A stretch of 64,000 bases of DNA from Struthio camelus (GCF_040807025.1 NC_090942.1:45400911-45464910), one strand, 5' to 3'; shown: positions 38,654-55,242, counted from the first letter of the stretch. Notes: a model not told the origin generated them from the sequence alone. Translations and numbers: made by a program.

Positions 38654-39389
38654 CTCTCCTTAGTCAGTAGACAACAACTTCTTAAGGAACGGGGAGAAGC
38701 CAAAAAGCATATAGGCAGCAATCGCAATTCGCAAACGGAGGTATCTAAAGCTTTAGAGGGAGGGAGGTTCAAGGAACGGGGCAATAAATTAGGACGCAGA
38801 CCACCCGAGCTCGCGGCTCTGCCGCTCGCTGCTGCAGCTGTTTATGCTCTGAACAGGTCCCTTTTGCAGCTCTGCAGCTTTTCTCCCCACCCACTGTTTG
38901 TGGGTTCCTGTTTTTTTGAGCGTTTTGGTCGTGGGGGTGATGCTTCATGCGTGTTTCTGAGGTGAGGAGTACAAGGAGCTCCTAAGGATGGTGGAGGCCT
39001 CTAGAGACAACTTGAACGCAAATAAATACTCGCTGTAATTATCTAGACATCAGTAGGCATCTCAGTAAAGCAGATTAATTTTCAAGAAAGCTGCCTGATT
39101 ACTTTCAGGTTAATATTTTTCAGTGAACAAAGCAGACCGCTGACAACATAAACTATTGGCCATAACAGCATTTCTCAAACTGTCTGTTTTAACTACCAGA
39201 GGAGTCATGAGAGAGTTCAAAAGGACCAAAGCTCGCAGCAAGTTAGTCAGTTCACAATGTTTTTATACTAAAATGCCAGCGATTTAAGGCAGTAAGTATT
39301 TCTCTCAATAGGTAGGTGGTATCTAGGCTTTGCAGGATCTTCATGAGAACGGACAAATCGAAAAGAAATTCACACTCACTGCCCCCCTG

Positions 39390-39411
39390 CCCCCCCCCCC
39401 AAAAAAAAAAA
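39390..39411. repeat. C11-A11 homopolymer junction
   Basis: Eleven C (39390-39400) are followed at once by eleven A (39401-39411), after another short C run. The site is prone to slippage and to sequencing or assembly error. Confidence 0.9.
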
Positions 39412-39559
39412 TTGTGAAACACTCTACTGGAGCAGTAAGAGTGCTGAAAACAAAAATGTGGAGCCTAACTTATTAAAAGCATCGGAAAGTTGCCCAGCCC
39501 CAATTTACTTATAATCTTTATGAATCTTTTATCTTGTCAGATCCACAAGCAGGCAACGC

Positions 39560-39950
39560 CTGTTGTTATGGGTCTTTCAGAGGGGTCCGGGAGGGCGCCA
39601 ACCAGGCTTTATGGTGGTGCCCAGCCGCGCCTGGGGCCTCCCCGGCACCCACGGGCCCCGGGCTGAGCTGTGCGGCTGCCTGCAACTGCTGGTCCTGCCC
39701 CTGCACCCACCCCAGACCTGGCTGGTTGCTTGCCACGTCGAGGGCGGCTGGTGGACGCTGTCATCGGTGCTCAGACCCGGGGGCCGGCGCCCCATCGGGG
39801 AGGGTACAGCCTGCACCGCGCTCGCCCTCGGCTCCCGGCTCATCCTGCCTCGCGGGGCAGCAGCCCTGCTCTTCCTGCTCCTGCGGACAAAATCAGTCTG
39901 CGTAGTGGGGGTGTGGGGGCATCCTGTCCAAAGTTTAGCATGGTAATTTT
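39560..39950 (+). other. GC-rich block with coding-like codon use (unidentified)
   Basis: The plus-strand frame 39563-39946 (127 codons, alternative start TTG; first ATG near codon 17) shows heavy use of codons ending in C or G, especially CTG, GTC, CCC and GGC, as in GC-rich vertebrate exons. An acceptor-like ttttatcttgtcag ends at 39540, just upstream. The product is hydrophobic and rich in Leu, Gly and Trp (for example WLVACHVEGGWWTLSSVLRPG). I do not recognise it. All three plus frames and one minus frame are open over much of the block, so GC-rich noise or a decayed exon are both possible. Confidence 0.3.
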
Positions 39951-40085
39951 CAGGCGTTATTTTTTTAATGAAAAATGAAATGGATGAAATGGATCCAAAT
40001 CAGCTGAATTCTGGTTCTTTCATGGGGATTAGCAGAGACGAATCAGAGTTAGTGCAAATACGCTCCCGTTCAGCTTGCCTGCTGC

Positions 40086-40370
40086 GTGAAGGTGGAGTTT
40101 GCGGCACGGTTCTGGCTCGGCTGCGATGGAGAAGCTCAGGCAGCTTCAGCCTTCACCCCTTTTCCAGCCTGCAGAGGTACCGACCCGGCACCATTCCCGC
40201 CTCCCTGTCCCAAACGCAGGCACAGCTACATACAGCGGTGCCCTATCCCCCCGCTCCCGACCCAGCCCCAGCTCCGACCGCCCACGCGCGCTCACTTCAG
40301 CGCCAAGCTGCTTCCAGGGCCGTCACCACACTCCGACAAACTACCGAGAGACAAAGCCATAAGGAATAAG
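40086..40370. other. GC-rich block with CpGs, no gene recognised
   Basis: A second GC-rich patch just right of the previous one. Three plus-strand frames are open at once and are proline/serine-rich, which is the usual appearance of GC-rich non-coding DNA. It may be an orphan CpG island, but no exon or start site can be supported. Confidence 0.4.
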
Positions 40371-43300
40371 GAAGAAAGAAAATGAGCAGAAAGAACAGCA
40401 GCAAGGGGAGAGGTGGAAGGACTACATTTGCGGAGTGGGAAAGAGCTGACGAGATCGTTGGTTGCAAACAACATCCTACTCTGGTTTTTGGTTATTTTGC
40501 GCTCGATAAGCACTTCAGGGGTAAACACTTCTACAGGGCCCTGGCTAGATGACAAAAGTTGCAAAGGTCAGACTGGGAATATAATTTCCCCAGCATTTAG
40601 GGTATCAATGGTTTCACTTCATCCTATTAGACTGCGCGTTCCACAAACATGGCATCCTGATTTGGCTGGAAGTTACCTCTAATTTTATTAGAAGTTAACA
40701 TGAGTTTAAAAGGAATCTGAAATAGTTCATTTTTAAGCTAAAGGAGTGGGAAGTGCTGAATAGGACTGCTAAAGAACACGGAGACATGCAACTTAGATGA
40801 ACTGATTTAAAATCTAGCTCAAATGAGAAGGGACTGGAGGTATAATCACTACTAGGTAGTTATGCAACAGCCGTATGTGAAATCAGGAGTTGGTCCTTAT
40901 AGCTTAGTTCAAATGATGCGAGCTGGTACTGTAAAGATGCAAGACCTTCGCCTAGTCTTTCCCCTTGAGAGCTAATGTGGGAATGGCACGAGGAAAGCGC
41001 GTTTCTGGATTACTTACTCAGAACTGCAAAGTGGTTGTTTTGCTTTGATGCGTGGGAAAGAACAACTAAATACGTTGTTTAGAGCTGAGCTACATTGTTG
41101 AGACCTGAGCTACCCCTCAAACAGTTGTCATCTCACTGCTTAGGGAGAGATGCCATCAAAATTTGAAATGCAATGAAGCAGGCATTTTAACAGCTTAAAC
41201 ACGGGAACCAGAGATTCTCGATAATAAGGTGGGTTGACAAGACTAAACAGAGAGGTTTGGACTGACATTGCTTTATAGAAAACAAGGCTTCAGTTGCTAG
41301 GGTTTCCAAATGGGCACATTTTGCAAACCATCAGTAAAGGCGTGGAATTAAAATTAAATCCAGAAGACTGACAGGGACTGTGCAGCTTCTACAAACAGAC
41401 TCGATGGTGCTGAAGGCAAGGGTTCTGCGTGTGTTCAGTCACCGCTACTGGCCCGTTTGCTTAAGTCTTTGTACTCAGAGAGTTGGCTAGTTGCATAAAG
41501 GAAAGTCAGGTATGCGCAGACTGAGATCACACAGAAGCAAGATTTTTTTCCTTTTTCTACAAACGGTGTTCCAACCCTTTGGCTGTCGAGAGGCGAGTAC
41601 GCTGTCAGTTTTTGAAATCTGATGCTGTCTGTGGATATAAAATATTGATATTAGCTCTATGTTCTGACATCAACCTTACGGCTTGACCAAAAAACGTAAC
41701 TGTAATTAAGGTCTGATTTTTAGGACAATGGAAGACTGTGAAAAGTTATGTTGATGGCTTATCTATCTCTATGCTTCAAGAGGATTTTGAATAAAGCCTG
41801 AAAGACAAAATATCATTGGCCATAGAATGGAATTATGTGGTACAGATGATATGAGGCTTTTTTGTTAGAATATTTTACCTCTTAAAATAAACGACTGAGC
41901 ACTGCACAATAAGCAAACTTGAATAGCTTTTAATTCCAGTCTTCAAAATAAAAAAAAGGAAAAAAAAGAAAAACCATTTATATAAGAACGGTAATTCAGA
42001 ATATCACATATAAAAGTATCTTTAAATCAAATGGAATACATTTTTTCAGTCCTTAATACTCTACTGTTATTTGCTCCAAGTCACAACTCCGATGCTTCTG
42101 TGAGAGATACCTGACCTATTTGCTTTCAACCCCTACCAAAGGATGGATTTGCTAGAACTGAGAGGGCTACTCCACTTGATACAGACAGCGTGCTGGATAT
42201 GAAGTAAATGTTCCAAGATTTCCAGTGATAACGAACAGAAGTCCTATTTTTCAAAAGTTACAGATAATTTAAAAAGTCTAATCTAGTTAACTTTCAATTA
42301 GATTTAGACTAAGAATCTATGCCATTCTGCAAATGGAACTCGTTTCTAATTTACTTAAGGACAGGGTTTTTGTATTCCTTTGGGAGTTAGGCACCTAAAT
42401 ACCATATAAATCTTGAGCACTTTTGAAAATATAATCGTATTTCTTTTCCTGGGGCTCATTTCTCAGGTAACTACTGACTTCTGTGCAGTACAAAATCACC
42501 ATAACTTGTATTTCAATACTTATATTTCTCTCCCAGCTCCTCCACTTGGCGAGACTTTACAAGCTTGCATCAATGGTCTCCTCCACGGCGTAACACTACA
42601 TGCAACGTTCGTCAGTGGGAGGACTACTGCTAATTGTTCTGAATAATATATTTGCTTGAATCTATATGGCTGATATACCATACTTATATCCTCTGTGAAG
42701 AAAAAATGCTAAACTTAGAGATTCCCATGGAGTCTACAGCAGCACTTGACCTTCGGAAGTGAAACAATCTCCCAGAAACCTTCTAGTGCATGAAGGGTTA
42801 TGTACAAAGCATGTTTATCTCATACTGCAAGAGGGTCCTTGCTAATGACAGGAGTATTATTATTTCTCCAACCCATGCTCATTCAATCCCTAAATTGAGT
42901 AACTAGAGGAAAATCCCATGTTGCTTGTTTTACAGTTTGAAATGCATACAGGTCTCCTGGTTTATAGGAGAACTGTCATTTCTGTGTTGCTGTGCTCAGC
43001 ATTTTTTTTCCATTTCAGTTATTTCCCATATTGAGATGTTATACTTTTTCTTTGATTTTTATTGCTTTAAAATGTCATTTTGATTTTTAGAAATGCATAT
43101 TTCCCTTTTCTTGTGGTTCATAGATGCAATGCAATGTATTATTTCTATGATATCTGTTTTGCAAAAAGATAAGTTTCCAGGCAATATCATGGTCTTTCTA
43201 AGGGTTTTAATAGCTTGGGACTTTTGCTACCAGTGGAAATAGAGACATTTTTATCTGCTCTGTATTTTTTGAATCTCCATAGCTCTACTGAGAAGGCTTA

Positions 43301-44566
43301 ACTCTTAAAGAACACTTTTATAAAACCAAAAACTGAATAAGAATACAATAAAACAAAATTTTAGCAAAACTGAAATTCTCATAGAATCTAAGTGTAAGTA
43401 GGAAGACAATTCACAGCAGATCTGTGTTAAAGAAGGCTGTACAATTTAGGTATGATTCTTCATAGGGAACGGATGATAAAAGTTCAGGCATCATTTAAAC
43501 TACATTATGAATGTCACCAAAGCAATTCCTCTTGCAGCTTAACCTGCTAATCACAATATATATGTCACCATATGCAACACCTACATTAGATCCTGGAAGC
43601 ACATACTGTACTGTTTCCTAAGAACGTTAAGAAGCTATAGATAGGATCATCGAAATAAAAATAAATAAAAATCTGGGGTCTGAAGCTCATACGAAATTAG
43701 GACACTCAGAAAAGAGCTGTGCTGAATTAAGACGTTATAGATCATTGTGATGTGCTGCTGGAGGTTACTGCGTGAGCAGCAGAGCCAGTAAGGTCTTTAA
43801 CCTAAGCTGTGAACTTTGCACTGAAATACTCAGGAATTCACACATGGCCTTTCGGCTTGCCGGTCTGTCAGTGAACTGACCTCCACCAGATGGGCAATAG
43901 TTTTGTAAAGTGGCTGCAGCACAGCTGAGTAAGTATAAATGAGAATCAAAACAAGACCTGTCAAGGGGTCCTGAGATTTCTACAACTTTTGAGGAAGCAG
44001 CTTTATGCATCTACTTCACGGTAAAGAGAAAATGTACTTTCTGGGTTTATAGCAGAACTGAAGCTGAAGTAGCACTCATTTAGCTTTAGAGGACAAGAAG
44101 GTCAGTTTTGCTAACGTCAAAGTTGTTTTTCTACTCCTTTCATAGATAAGGAGAAAGAGAATTTGCAGTTGAAAGCCATCAAATTCTTTTGGTAAGAGCC
44201 TATTGTTTTCCTCTTACTTTCGTCTATCACCGATCAGCTTCTCTGTTACATCTCGTCTTCCTTAGACTGTAAACTCTTCTGAACGATTTTATAACACATA
44301 ACCAAAGCCGGTCATAATCCTCACTAAAACCTTTGGATGCTACTGCAGTAAAGATGAAAAGAAGCAACACCATGTACAAGAGCAGCCAAGGAGTATCCCA
44401 ATGATGTAATTACGATGATATTTCTATAGTTGATGAGGCTTAAGTTTGTATGAATGTTCCAGTCCATCATCATCTACCACATATATAATTCTTTCACTTT
44501 GTGTGTGAAACCTTTTCCAGAAGAACAAAGTACCTCACTAAATGTGAACTTTGTCTGCATAAATAA

Positions 44567-44600
44567 AACCATCTGGTTTGCTGTCTAACCATCTGGTTTG
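44567..44600. repeat. Two 14-bp direct copies, 20-bp spacing
   Basis: aaccatctggtttg occurs at 44567-44580 and 44587-44600 without mismatch. Probable local duplication. Confidence 0.9.
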
Positions 44601-47600
44601 TCTAAAGTTTATGGTCTCCTGAGTGTTATTCACAGGCCCACATATGATCAAGCCTCCGCAGACATTTTTATTTGGTAAAAGCTTTCCCACAGCACTTTAT
44701 TTTTTCTATCTGTATTTGATCTTGTAAAAAAAATGTCATTTTAATACGTGTGTTGTAATACTGCATGTGTTTGTTTCTGTGAACTGCTTGTAACTCCACT
44801 AGTGGATAGATAATACGGGCTGGATTCTCTTGGGACCAGCTGAGCAAAGAACTACGGAAGAGCCATTTGGAGATACCAAATTCTAAGACTACTTCTCTGC
44901 TCTTCACTGCTGCCCCTGAACAAAGTGTTTTATTAGGGTGGACAGACTACTTTAAACTACACGAACTTTTAACACACTACAATACTTTGGGGACTGACTG
45001 ACCTCTGTCTCAGTTCAAGGGCTACAGCTGGTAACAGGTAACAACCACTTTGACAATTCTGCGCCAGATAGCCACTTCACTGTGTTTGACAATTCCAAAA
45101 TTCCTGGCGTTACGCAGTGTCCAGGTAACCTACCAGGATTTAGCCCTGCATGAAAAAAAATGCATTAATACTTTTTCCTAGTACTAAAACTGAACAGTCA
45201 CTCCATTTCTGCTAACTCACTCTCTTTGCTTCATAAACACAAGATTTTCCATCAGGAGCCCTTAACAACGCCTTGCCAAAAGGGTTTGTTCTCTTTTAGA
45301 GCTCAACTGCTCCAGTTTCTGAAGAAAATATCTCAGTTCTCTGGTAGGTCACTAAGTATACAGCAGTTCATGAGCTTTGATACTTCTGCCTTATCTGCCC
45401 TCTTACCACAGGCAATGGAAAATGTTTCACTTGAAACAACAAACAGATTCAAAATCAGAAATAGAAATGACTTAAGTAGAGATTAATATAACATAACAGA
45501 ACCTACCTCTTTCTGTTTTAAATACTGATTGGTTTCAGCAAATGAAGTGTGTGCGTAATTAATAGTCTATTTACGCAGTCAGTAGCAATAATCACAGCTT
45601 GTCACGTTAGAAGATAGCAAGATTTTTTGTGTGCATTACTTCAAAAGGGAGATTTAAAGGGAAATGCAGATCTACAGATCATGGAGGGCTAAACAGCGTT
45701 TGCAGTCTGGACATAGCTAAATCAACTGGGGCAAGAAGCGTGCCCAAAACAGGTCTCCATTTCTATTCACTCCTCCCCAAATTTCTTTCACATTGAAAAG
45801 CGGAAAGGATCCTAACAGACCTGCGGAAGCTAAGACCCGGGACAGTTCCTCTCCCTGCAGAAGAGTTGAGAGAGGGCAGCTGGATCCCACTGGACCCTGC
45901 TGTGTTTAGTTTCTAAAAAAGGGAACTAAAATGAGAAGCAGCCTCCAGGGGCAGCAGACTACAGCAGGAAGCTTCGAGATGCAACTCCGTTCTAAAAACA
46001 TAAATTGTTTCATGTATGCGATTCTGTTTACTTGTTAGCTTATTTGTGTAGCTTGGAGGTACTGGGTTGATTCCCAGTCAGCTTCTTACAGCTCTAATTC
46101 CTGTTGATATTTAAAAGTGCGAGAGTATGTATGAGCTCACGCACACATATTCCAGAACAGCTCCTGTGGAAATATAGGGAAAGATTGTTAAGTAATTCTG
46201 ATTTACTGTCAACTAAATTTCACTAAAGCCTTTTTCACTATAAAAGAGATCATATATAGATGAAGTTATATTCCACACCTAAGGCCTTCATTTTAGATTT
46301 TTGCCATTAACCTAGGGACAGATTCTAAAATGAGCCGCTAACAAATCTAACACTCTCCAGCTAAACCATGCTAATGGAATATATGCATTTGCAGTCTGTT
46401 GTAAACACGGTGCCAGTTGTAAATTTGGGTCACAACATGTTATCAGATACTAGCAACAAATCAGGTAGGACAGCTAAAAGAATGAGTAGTAATTCCTGTC
46501 GCCTTAATGACTGTCTATATGTTTAGACCTAAGGTAGCGTTTTGTACTACTTCCATTTATTGGACTGAAAGAGCTACCCCATTCAGTCAACACTAAAGTC
46601 AAAAAAATTAAGTGTGATTTCTCCCAAGTAGCAAGGCTAAGAATAGGCCCTGAGTGACCTTCCGTATTGCTAATTATTTGCATACAATAAGTTTGAGTAC
46701 ATGTGAATATGCTTATCAATTTCTACATTACCAGTCGGTGTGTGTCTTCAATCTCAATGTGACATAAACCTTTACAATCTGTGAATGGGAATCAGTAATC
46801 ACAGCAAGCTGGATAATCCATATCCTTGTGTTCCAGCACTTACCCAGCTTTCTTAGAGAAGGATAATAAAGTCTAAAGCAAAATTTTTCATTTAAATATT
46901 TCCTTAGAAAAGATTATTTATTAATCTGAAAATCTTGTGTGATCCTTATTTGTTTTCAGAACAAAATTTGCAAGAGCTGGGAAGATTTGTTTTCTGGCAT
47001 GCATCAAACATTTTTCCATTGGTCACAGCATTCTTGCACTAATTGAGTTTAGGAAACTCTTCAGCTGCCGCCTGGATGAACACAATCTGTGAAAAGCAAG
47101 CATCAGAAATAATGGGATCCATTAGCTAATTACACTTTATCATCAAACATGCATCAATAGCAAAATGTAACATGAGAACTATATGCTGGTAAACCAGCTC
47201 TTAGAAATCGTAAGGGTTGCCATAAAAGAGCATATCAGCATCTTCCTTCCTGAAATATTTCATACTTCACAGTGAAGGAGCCCACAGATTTTTCAAAATG
47301 TATAAATCTGCACAAAATAGGAACCTTCTGAGCCCTGCAGTGATGAGCTTGCTGTCTGAAGTAAAAACTTTGTGGAATTTGTTTTGCTTATTTCAATACT
47401 TTGCATGCATGAAATATCAACAAATATTTCATTGGTTAAAATTATCCATTCTGCTAAAAAATCCTACAATATACAACTCAATAGCAAACTGTGACCTACT
47501 GAGAGCTGGCATTGAACCTTTATGCGATCATGGACTATACCAAAGAAGTATTTCTTTGTATTTTCTCTAAATGTCCTTTTACTTTTAGAATGATCTTTTT

Positions 47601-48472
47601 TATGTTATATGACAGCATATATAGCAGTAACTGACCATATTTTGCCATTGCTCTCACCTTTCTATTAATATTTCAGATATTACACGAGGAAGACAGAGAA
47701 AAAAGAAATTTCTTTCACTAATTTTCCATGGGGAGCATTTCCTCTCCTTTAAATGGGAGAAAATTTAGAATCATATTACAGCTGGCCTTACTAATATATT
47801 GACCTTGACTCCTTGTTGCCTTACGCTCTCAGTAGTTACATACTTCTGTGTAAGTGGAAGCTAAAATGCTGTTCTCTTGGAATGTTTACCTTTTGAACTT
47901 CATGCGAATTTGATTTAAAAAAGCTGACAAAGTGGAGAACCAACATTACAATATCACACAAAAGTCAAGTCACTACTTTAAATGCCAAACTATATAACTT
48001 GGATATGAATACAGGGTCTGCTAATAGCAGAAAAACATGAAAAGAGAAAATCTTCAATAGGTTTGACTCCTGAGCATCTCTGCATGTGGACACCAAATAA
48101 AATCTCCATTAGCATTCAAGTAACTGAAGAGCATGAATTTAAAATGCACCAGTTACGCTACTTTAACCTGACAGTATTGATGGGCGATTGATTGACCTCA
48201 AGTGTAGTACTGGTTTTCCCTAGATTCAACGCTGGCAAATTTCCAAATGCCATCCAAACAGATGTAAGGCTCAGCCCACCTCACTAAGACTGCTTGGCCG
48301 ACCTCTGCCACTCCCTTCCTTCCTTCTTCCCCTTGGAGCCACATTACCTACACGGTATTTGTGCTTCAGTAGCGTAGAGAGGAAACCACCGGAAACAAGC
48401 TGTATTCCCCTGCACTGCTATACCCCGATGCCAGTTCTTTTCAGCAAACTGTCAGAGCTGAAACGAACTTAC

Positions 48473-48660
48473 CTGGTCCGTGGGAAGAGAGCAGGTCTCA
48501 GCAAAATACACTACAGCTTGCAGTGAGGTCAAAGCCGCCCAAGCAGAGGAGGTCAGTGGGAGACTGAGACTCTCAATCCCTGAAAGTCTCAATAAATTGC
48601 TACTTAAAAGATTTAGTAGTAGAAAGACACTTGTGAGTATGAAGATACCAAACACATCAT
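48473..48660 (-). other. Candidate exon, minus strand (unconfirmed)
   Basis: On the minus strand an acceptor-like ttgtccctaacag precedes 48660. An excellent donor (CCAG then GTAAGT) follows 48473. The 188 bases between are open in one frame (starting DDVFGIFILTSVFLLLNLL) and read as hydrophobic. I found no neighbouring exon in matching phase and do not recognise the sequence. It may be a non-coding RNA exon or chance. Confidence 0.2.
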
Positions 48661-51525
48661 CTGTTAGGGACAATTCAGAATCACTGTGAAATCAGGCCAA
48701 AGAGTTAGGCCAGATCCAAATATTTTTTCTCCTGTTAGGAAATTATAAAATGCCTTGGCAAGATGGGTTCAAACCTGCCTACTTTCTCTTGGAATGCTAT
48801 TTCTGGTAGGAGTGCCATACCAGCAAATGCACCTTAATTTCTGAGGGCCTGATTATTCACTGTTTTGCATACTATGTACCCATCTCTTCACACTTGTACA
48901 AAAAAGGTAAAAAAAAAAAAAAAGGGCTGCCAAACAAGTGTCTTACATTCCACAGGAGCAATTATTTTTAAAAACAAGAAGAAAAAGAAGACAAGAGTCC
49001 GTAGGTGGTATTTGGAGAGTCTTGCTGTGTTACTCTTTTTGAAATCAGAAATATATTACCAAGTACTCTGTGCTCAATAGAGCTAAGCAGACATTTGTTG
49101 GCGTCTGTGTTTCTCTGAAGAGTACGGTATCTCTTCTTACTGGAAGCTTTTTCCCCATCTTCTCGCCATTTACAGCAGGGGCATTCTTTTATTTTTCGTT
49201 CTCCTTGTATACCGGGATATTTATGATCTAATTCTCTCTCCTGTCCTATAGTCTAATTCCTGCAGTATGAGCTTTCTAAGTCAAATGCCTTCTAGCTCCT
49301 ATTCCTATTTTTATAAGCTAGAAAACAAAAGACACAAACAGCACAGTCTTTAACCTTTTTTCCTAGGCCATGCTATCAATATATCGTTAACTTCCTATTT
49401 TGCTACCAGAAAACAGAAAGATAGGTATGTGTACCTATAGCTAGGCACATGACCAGTTTTATAAACCGATTCTTCTAGGATGAGTGTTTTTATTTCTAGG
49501 TAGATGTGTGCAGCAGACAAATATCTGAATGAGGATGAATTCTGCAGGTCCTAAGAACATATGCACGCAAAGTTAAGCTTTATACAAGCAAGCAGTGGAA
49601 AAGCACCTGTTTAGTGGTGTACTTTAATTTAAACACGGGTCTTCATTGGCAGATCTCAAATAACACTCAGAAAAGGAACTGACTGAGATTTGCTTTCTTT
49701 TCTTTTAAAAGCACCCTGCAGACATAACAAAACTGTTACTAATGGATCCTCTTTGGGTTTGAGTCTCCACTGAAGCTTTTTGTCTAACTGGTTTATCCGG
49801 GAGGTATTTTTTCTCTTTCATCTAAATAGAGGTTCTGTGACGGCTCCTGCAACTACTTTCATTATGCAAGTACAAGATCTTTCTCAAACCTAGTCACCTA
49901 TTTTCACCAAACATGTAGCCTTTGAAGCCTCCATTCTTCTGCGAAACCTAGCTGAAATTGGCCAACAAGGTAGCCACCGTTCCCTCTTCCCTGCAATTGA
50001 CGGGGAAGGACTCAATGATAGACATGTATGACTGCACAAACACTGTTCCTTAGGAAACTAGCCTTAAAAAAAAAAACAGGTCACATGTTAAAGCTTCATA
50101 CAATTGGGGGTTTGAGATGTGCTAAATCTTGCACGCTTTGCACAGTACTATTCACTTGAATAGAGCTAATCACTCAAATTGCATAAAGCTAAGTGCTTGT
50201 TTAAATCCTCACATGACCGATGACTAATGTTCAGTATTCAAAATTCTGTCCAAAGACAGAGGAACTGATTGTTTCATTCGAGCATTCAACTCTCTCATTA
50301 ATCAAAGTAATTTAAATCTCTATTGTTTAAAATATCTAAAAAGCATGACCTTGTTTAATCTATAGCTTCTGCTTTTGTTCTTTTGGAGAATTTTGCATAG
50401 TAGTTCGAATGAGACTTAAGTTCCACATTCTATGATGAATATTGAATAAGGAAGACAGAGACAAAAGCTCAGATTGATGGTGCTCACTGCAAGTGGATCC
50501 TTGTACCTAAGCGGAACTCCTTGACTTGACCTTAAGTATAATGGGCACTGACCATTTAAGCGGATATAAACAATTGCCTGAAAATTCCTCAATGTATGAT
50601 GGTACTATAAAATATGAAGTTTAAATGCTTCATCTTCTTCAGCAACTTATTAAGCTTTTAGAAGAAAGGCATCTACTTAATTTGTATTGCTGTATCTCAA
50701 AGAGGCGCAATCTGTAATTAGAAACCCCACTGCTAGCTTTTTGGGCATGGAATAACTTTGTTCTGTTTATACCACGTGAAGCCCAGCTGGGTCCTGCTTG
50801 TGTCTGGGATACCTAATTATAGTACAGTATGGTATCAGTGCTAAAACTTTCAGAAGTGACTCAAGAAAATACTTCCCCTCAAGCTGTGCCTCCTCCCTAT
50901 CCCCCTCAAGAAGTTTTGCAAGCTGCTGTAAGAGAAGCCAGAATTCAGGCAGCGACCTTTCCCCCTTCTCTCCCCTCCCCACCCAAACTTCCAACCGTTT
51001 CAGCGCGGGATCCGCTTCTCCCAACAGCGCTGCGCTGGTCGTCTTGGGAAGGCGCCCATGCACGCAGCCTCCTCCGGGCGGCGCCCGCGCAGAGGTAGGT
51101 GGGCTCCCTCCCGCCAAACCGACTGAAATCCTGTAAGCCGAGATTCAAAAGCAGCAGTGTTAAATTAGCAGGAAACCTTCAGGTGGCGGAAGCTACTTCT
51201 TGGAAGAGGCACAACGCCTATCCAACATCTACGTGAACGTGACTCTGCCCCTTGAGACCAACAGGAGAAACTGAGGTTGAAACGCAAGCTCGTGCAGAGA
51301 AAGGAACTTCAGCCAACACACACGGCAAACCCATGGCGGGAAGAGGGGGTCTCGGTGCAGCCGCCCTACGGAAGGTCTCATCGACCCCGCTGACTCCTAC
51401 CAAGCCGCTCCCGCCGGCCGGGCCCGCGTAGGGGCCGGAGGCCGCCGCGCCGCCACCCGCCTCTTCCTCCGGCGGCCAGGCGGCAGGCTCAGCCCCGCCA
51501 AACGGAGCCACGACTAGCCAGCCAT

Positions 51526-51552
51526 CCCTCTCCTCTCCTCTCCTCTCCTCCC
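51526..51552. repeat. (CTCTC)n pyrimidine microsatellite in the promoter
   Basis: About five copies of tctcc/ctctc on the plus strand, a homopurine-homopyrimidine tract in the RPS16 CpG island. Such tracts can adopt triplex structures and vary in copy number. Confidence 0.95.
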
Positions 51553-51612
51553 AGGGGCTCGGCGGGGACCACCAGGAGCGGTCGCGCTGCCGAGGGCCGG
51601 CGGTTAACGGGC

Positions 51613-51672
51613 GGCGCGCGCGCGCACACCCCCCCAGCACCTCCACCCCTCACCTCTCCGCCCCCCCCCCCC
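51613..51672. repeat. Alternating GC tract followed by a C12 run
   Basis: gcgcgcgcgcgc at 51613-51625 is an alternating purine-pyrimidine stretch able to form Z-DNA. Twelve C follow at 51661-51672. Both lie upstream of the RPS16 start and are hard to sequence, so copy number should be treated with caution. Confidence 0.9.
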
Positions 51673-51794
51673 AACCCCGGGCTGCCGCCAAGCGCGGCCG
51701 GGCGGAGGGCGGGCGTTCTGTCGCGCTGCCGGAAGAGAGGGTTGCGCTTTGCGGCCGCGCTGCCCCTGAGAAGCGGCTGGGAAACCCCGTCCGT

Positions 51795-51824
51795 CCTTTT
51801 CGAGGAGGCGCCGCCGCGGGGAGG
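51795..51824 (+). promoter_or_regulatory. Probable RPS16 transcription start (TOP-like) and first 5' UTR piece
   Basis: ccttttc at 51795-51801 has the form of a 5' terminal oligopyrimidine start, a hallmark of ribosomal protein mRNAs that makes translation respond to mTOR signalling. It is followed by gaggaggcgccgccg, similar in composition to the mammalian RPS16 leader. A donor-like GTGAGT sits at 51825-51830 and an acceptor-like ctttctcttccag ends at 51904. An 80-base 5' UTR intron is therefore possible but unproven. A second candidate TOP tract is ctttctcttcc at 51891-51901 itself, in which case the leader would be very short. Confidence 0.55.
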
Positions 51825-51912
51825 GTGAGTGTCCGGGGGCTCCGGCTCCGCGGCCCGGCCCGCGCCCTGGCGCCCCCCTAACGCCACCTCCCTTTCTCTT
51901 CCAGGAGGAGCT

Positions 51913-55242
<3,330 letters not shown>

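Larger units (their letters stand above)
34816..39540. other. Non-coding tract, no gene confirmed
   Basis: No supported gene. A frame at 35801-36052 (83 codons) follows an acceptor-like tttttaatcag but has no donor. A 125-codon frame at 36590-36967 begins with TTG and is unrecognised. An inverted pair of similar segments (36875-36927 and 38600-38653), a (TG)11 microsatellite and a C-run/A-run junction at 39390-39411 are listed separately. Confidence 0.45.
40371..50900. other. AT-rich non-coding tract, no gene confirmed
   Basis: No supported gene. Visible items are a direct repeat at 44567-44600, a candidate minus-strand exon at 48473-48660, an A run near 48910-48924, and text at 46975-47165 with many TAAT-core motifs that looks like a conserved regulatory segment. 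Open frames are short (at most 90 codons) and carry no recognisable domains. Confidence 0.5.

Noticed and set aside
50767-51117. 116-codon minus-strand frame upstream of RPS16 as a bidirectional partner gene
   Set aside because: Two plus-strand frames are open over the same bases, there is no splice or domain support, and the start is not linked to the main CpG peak.
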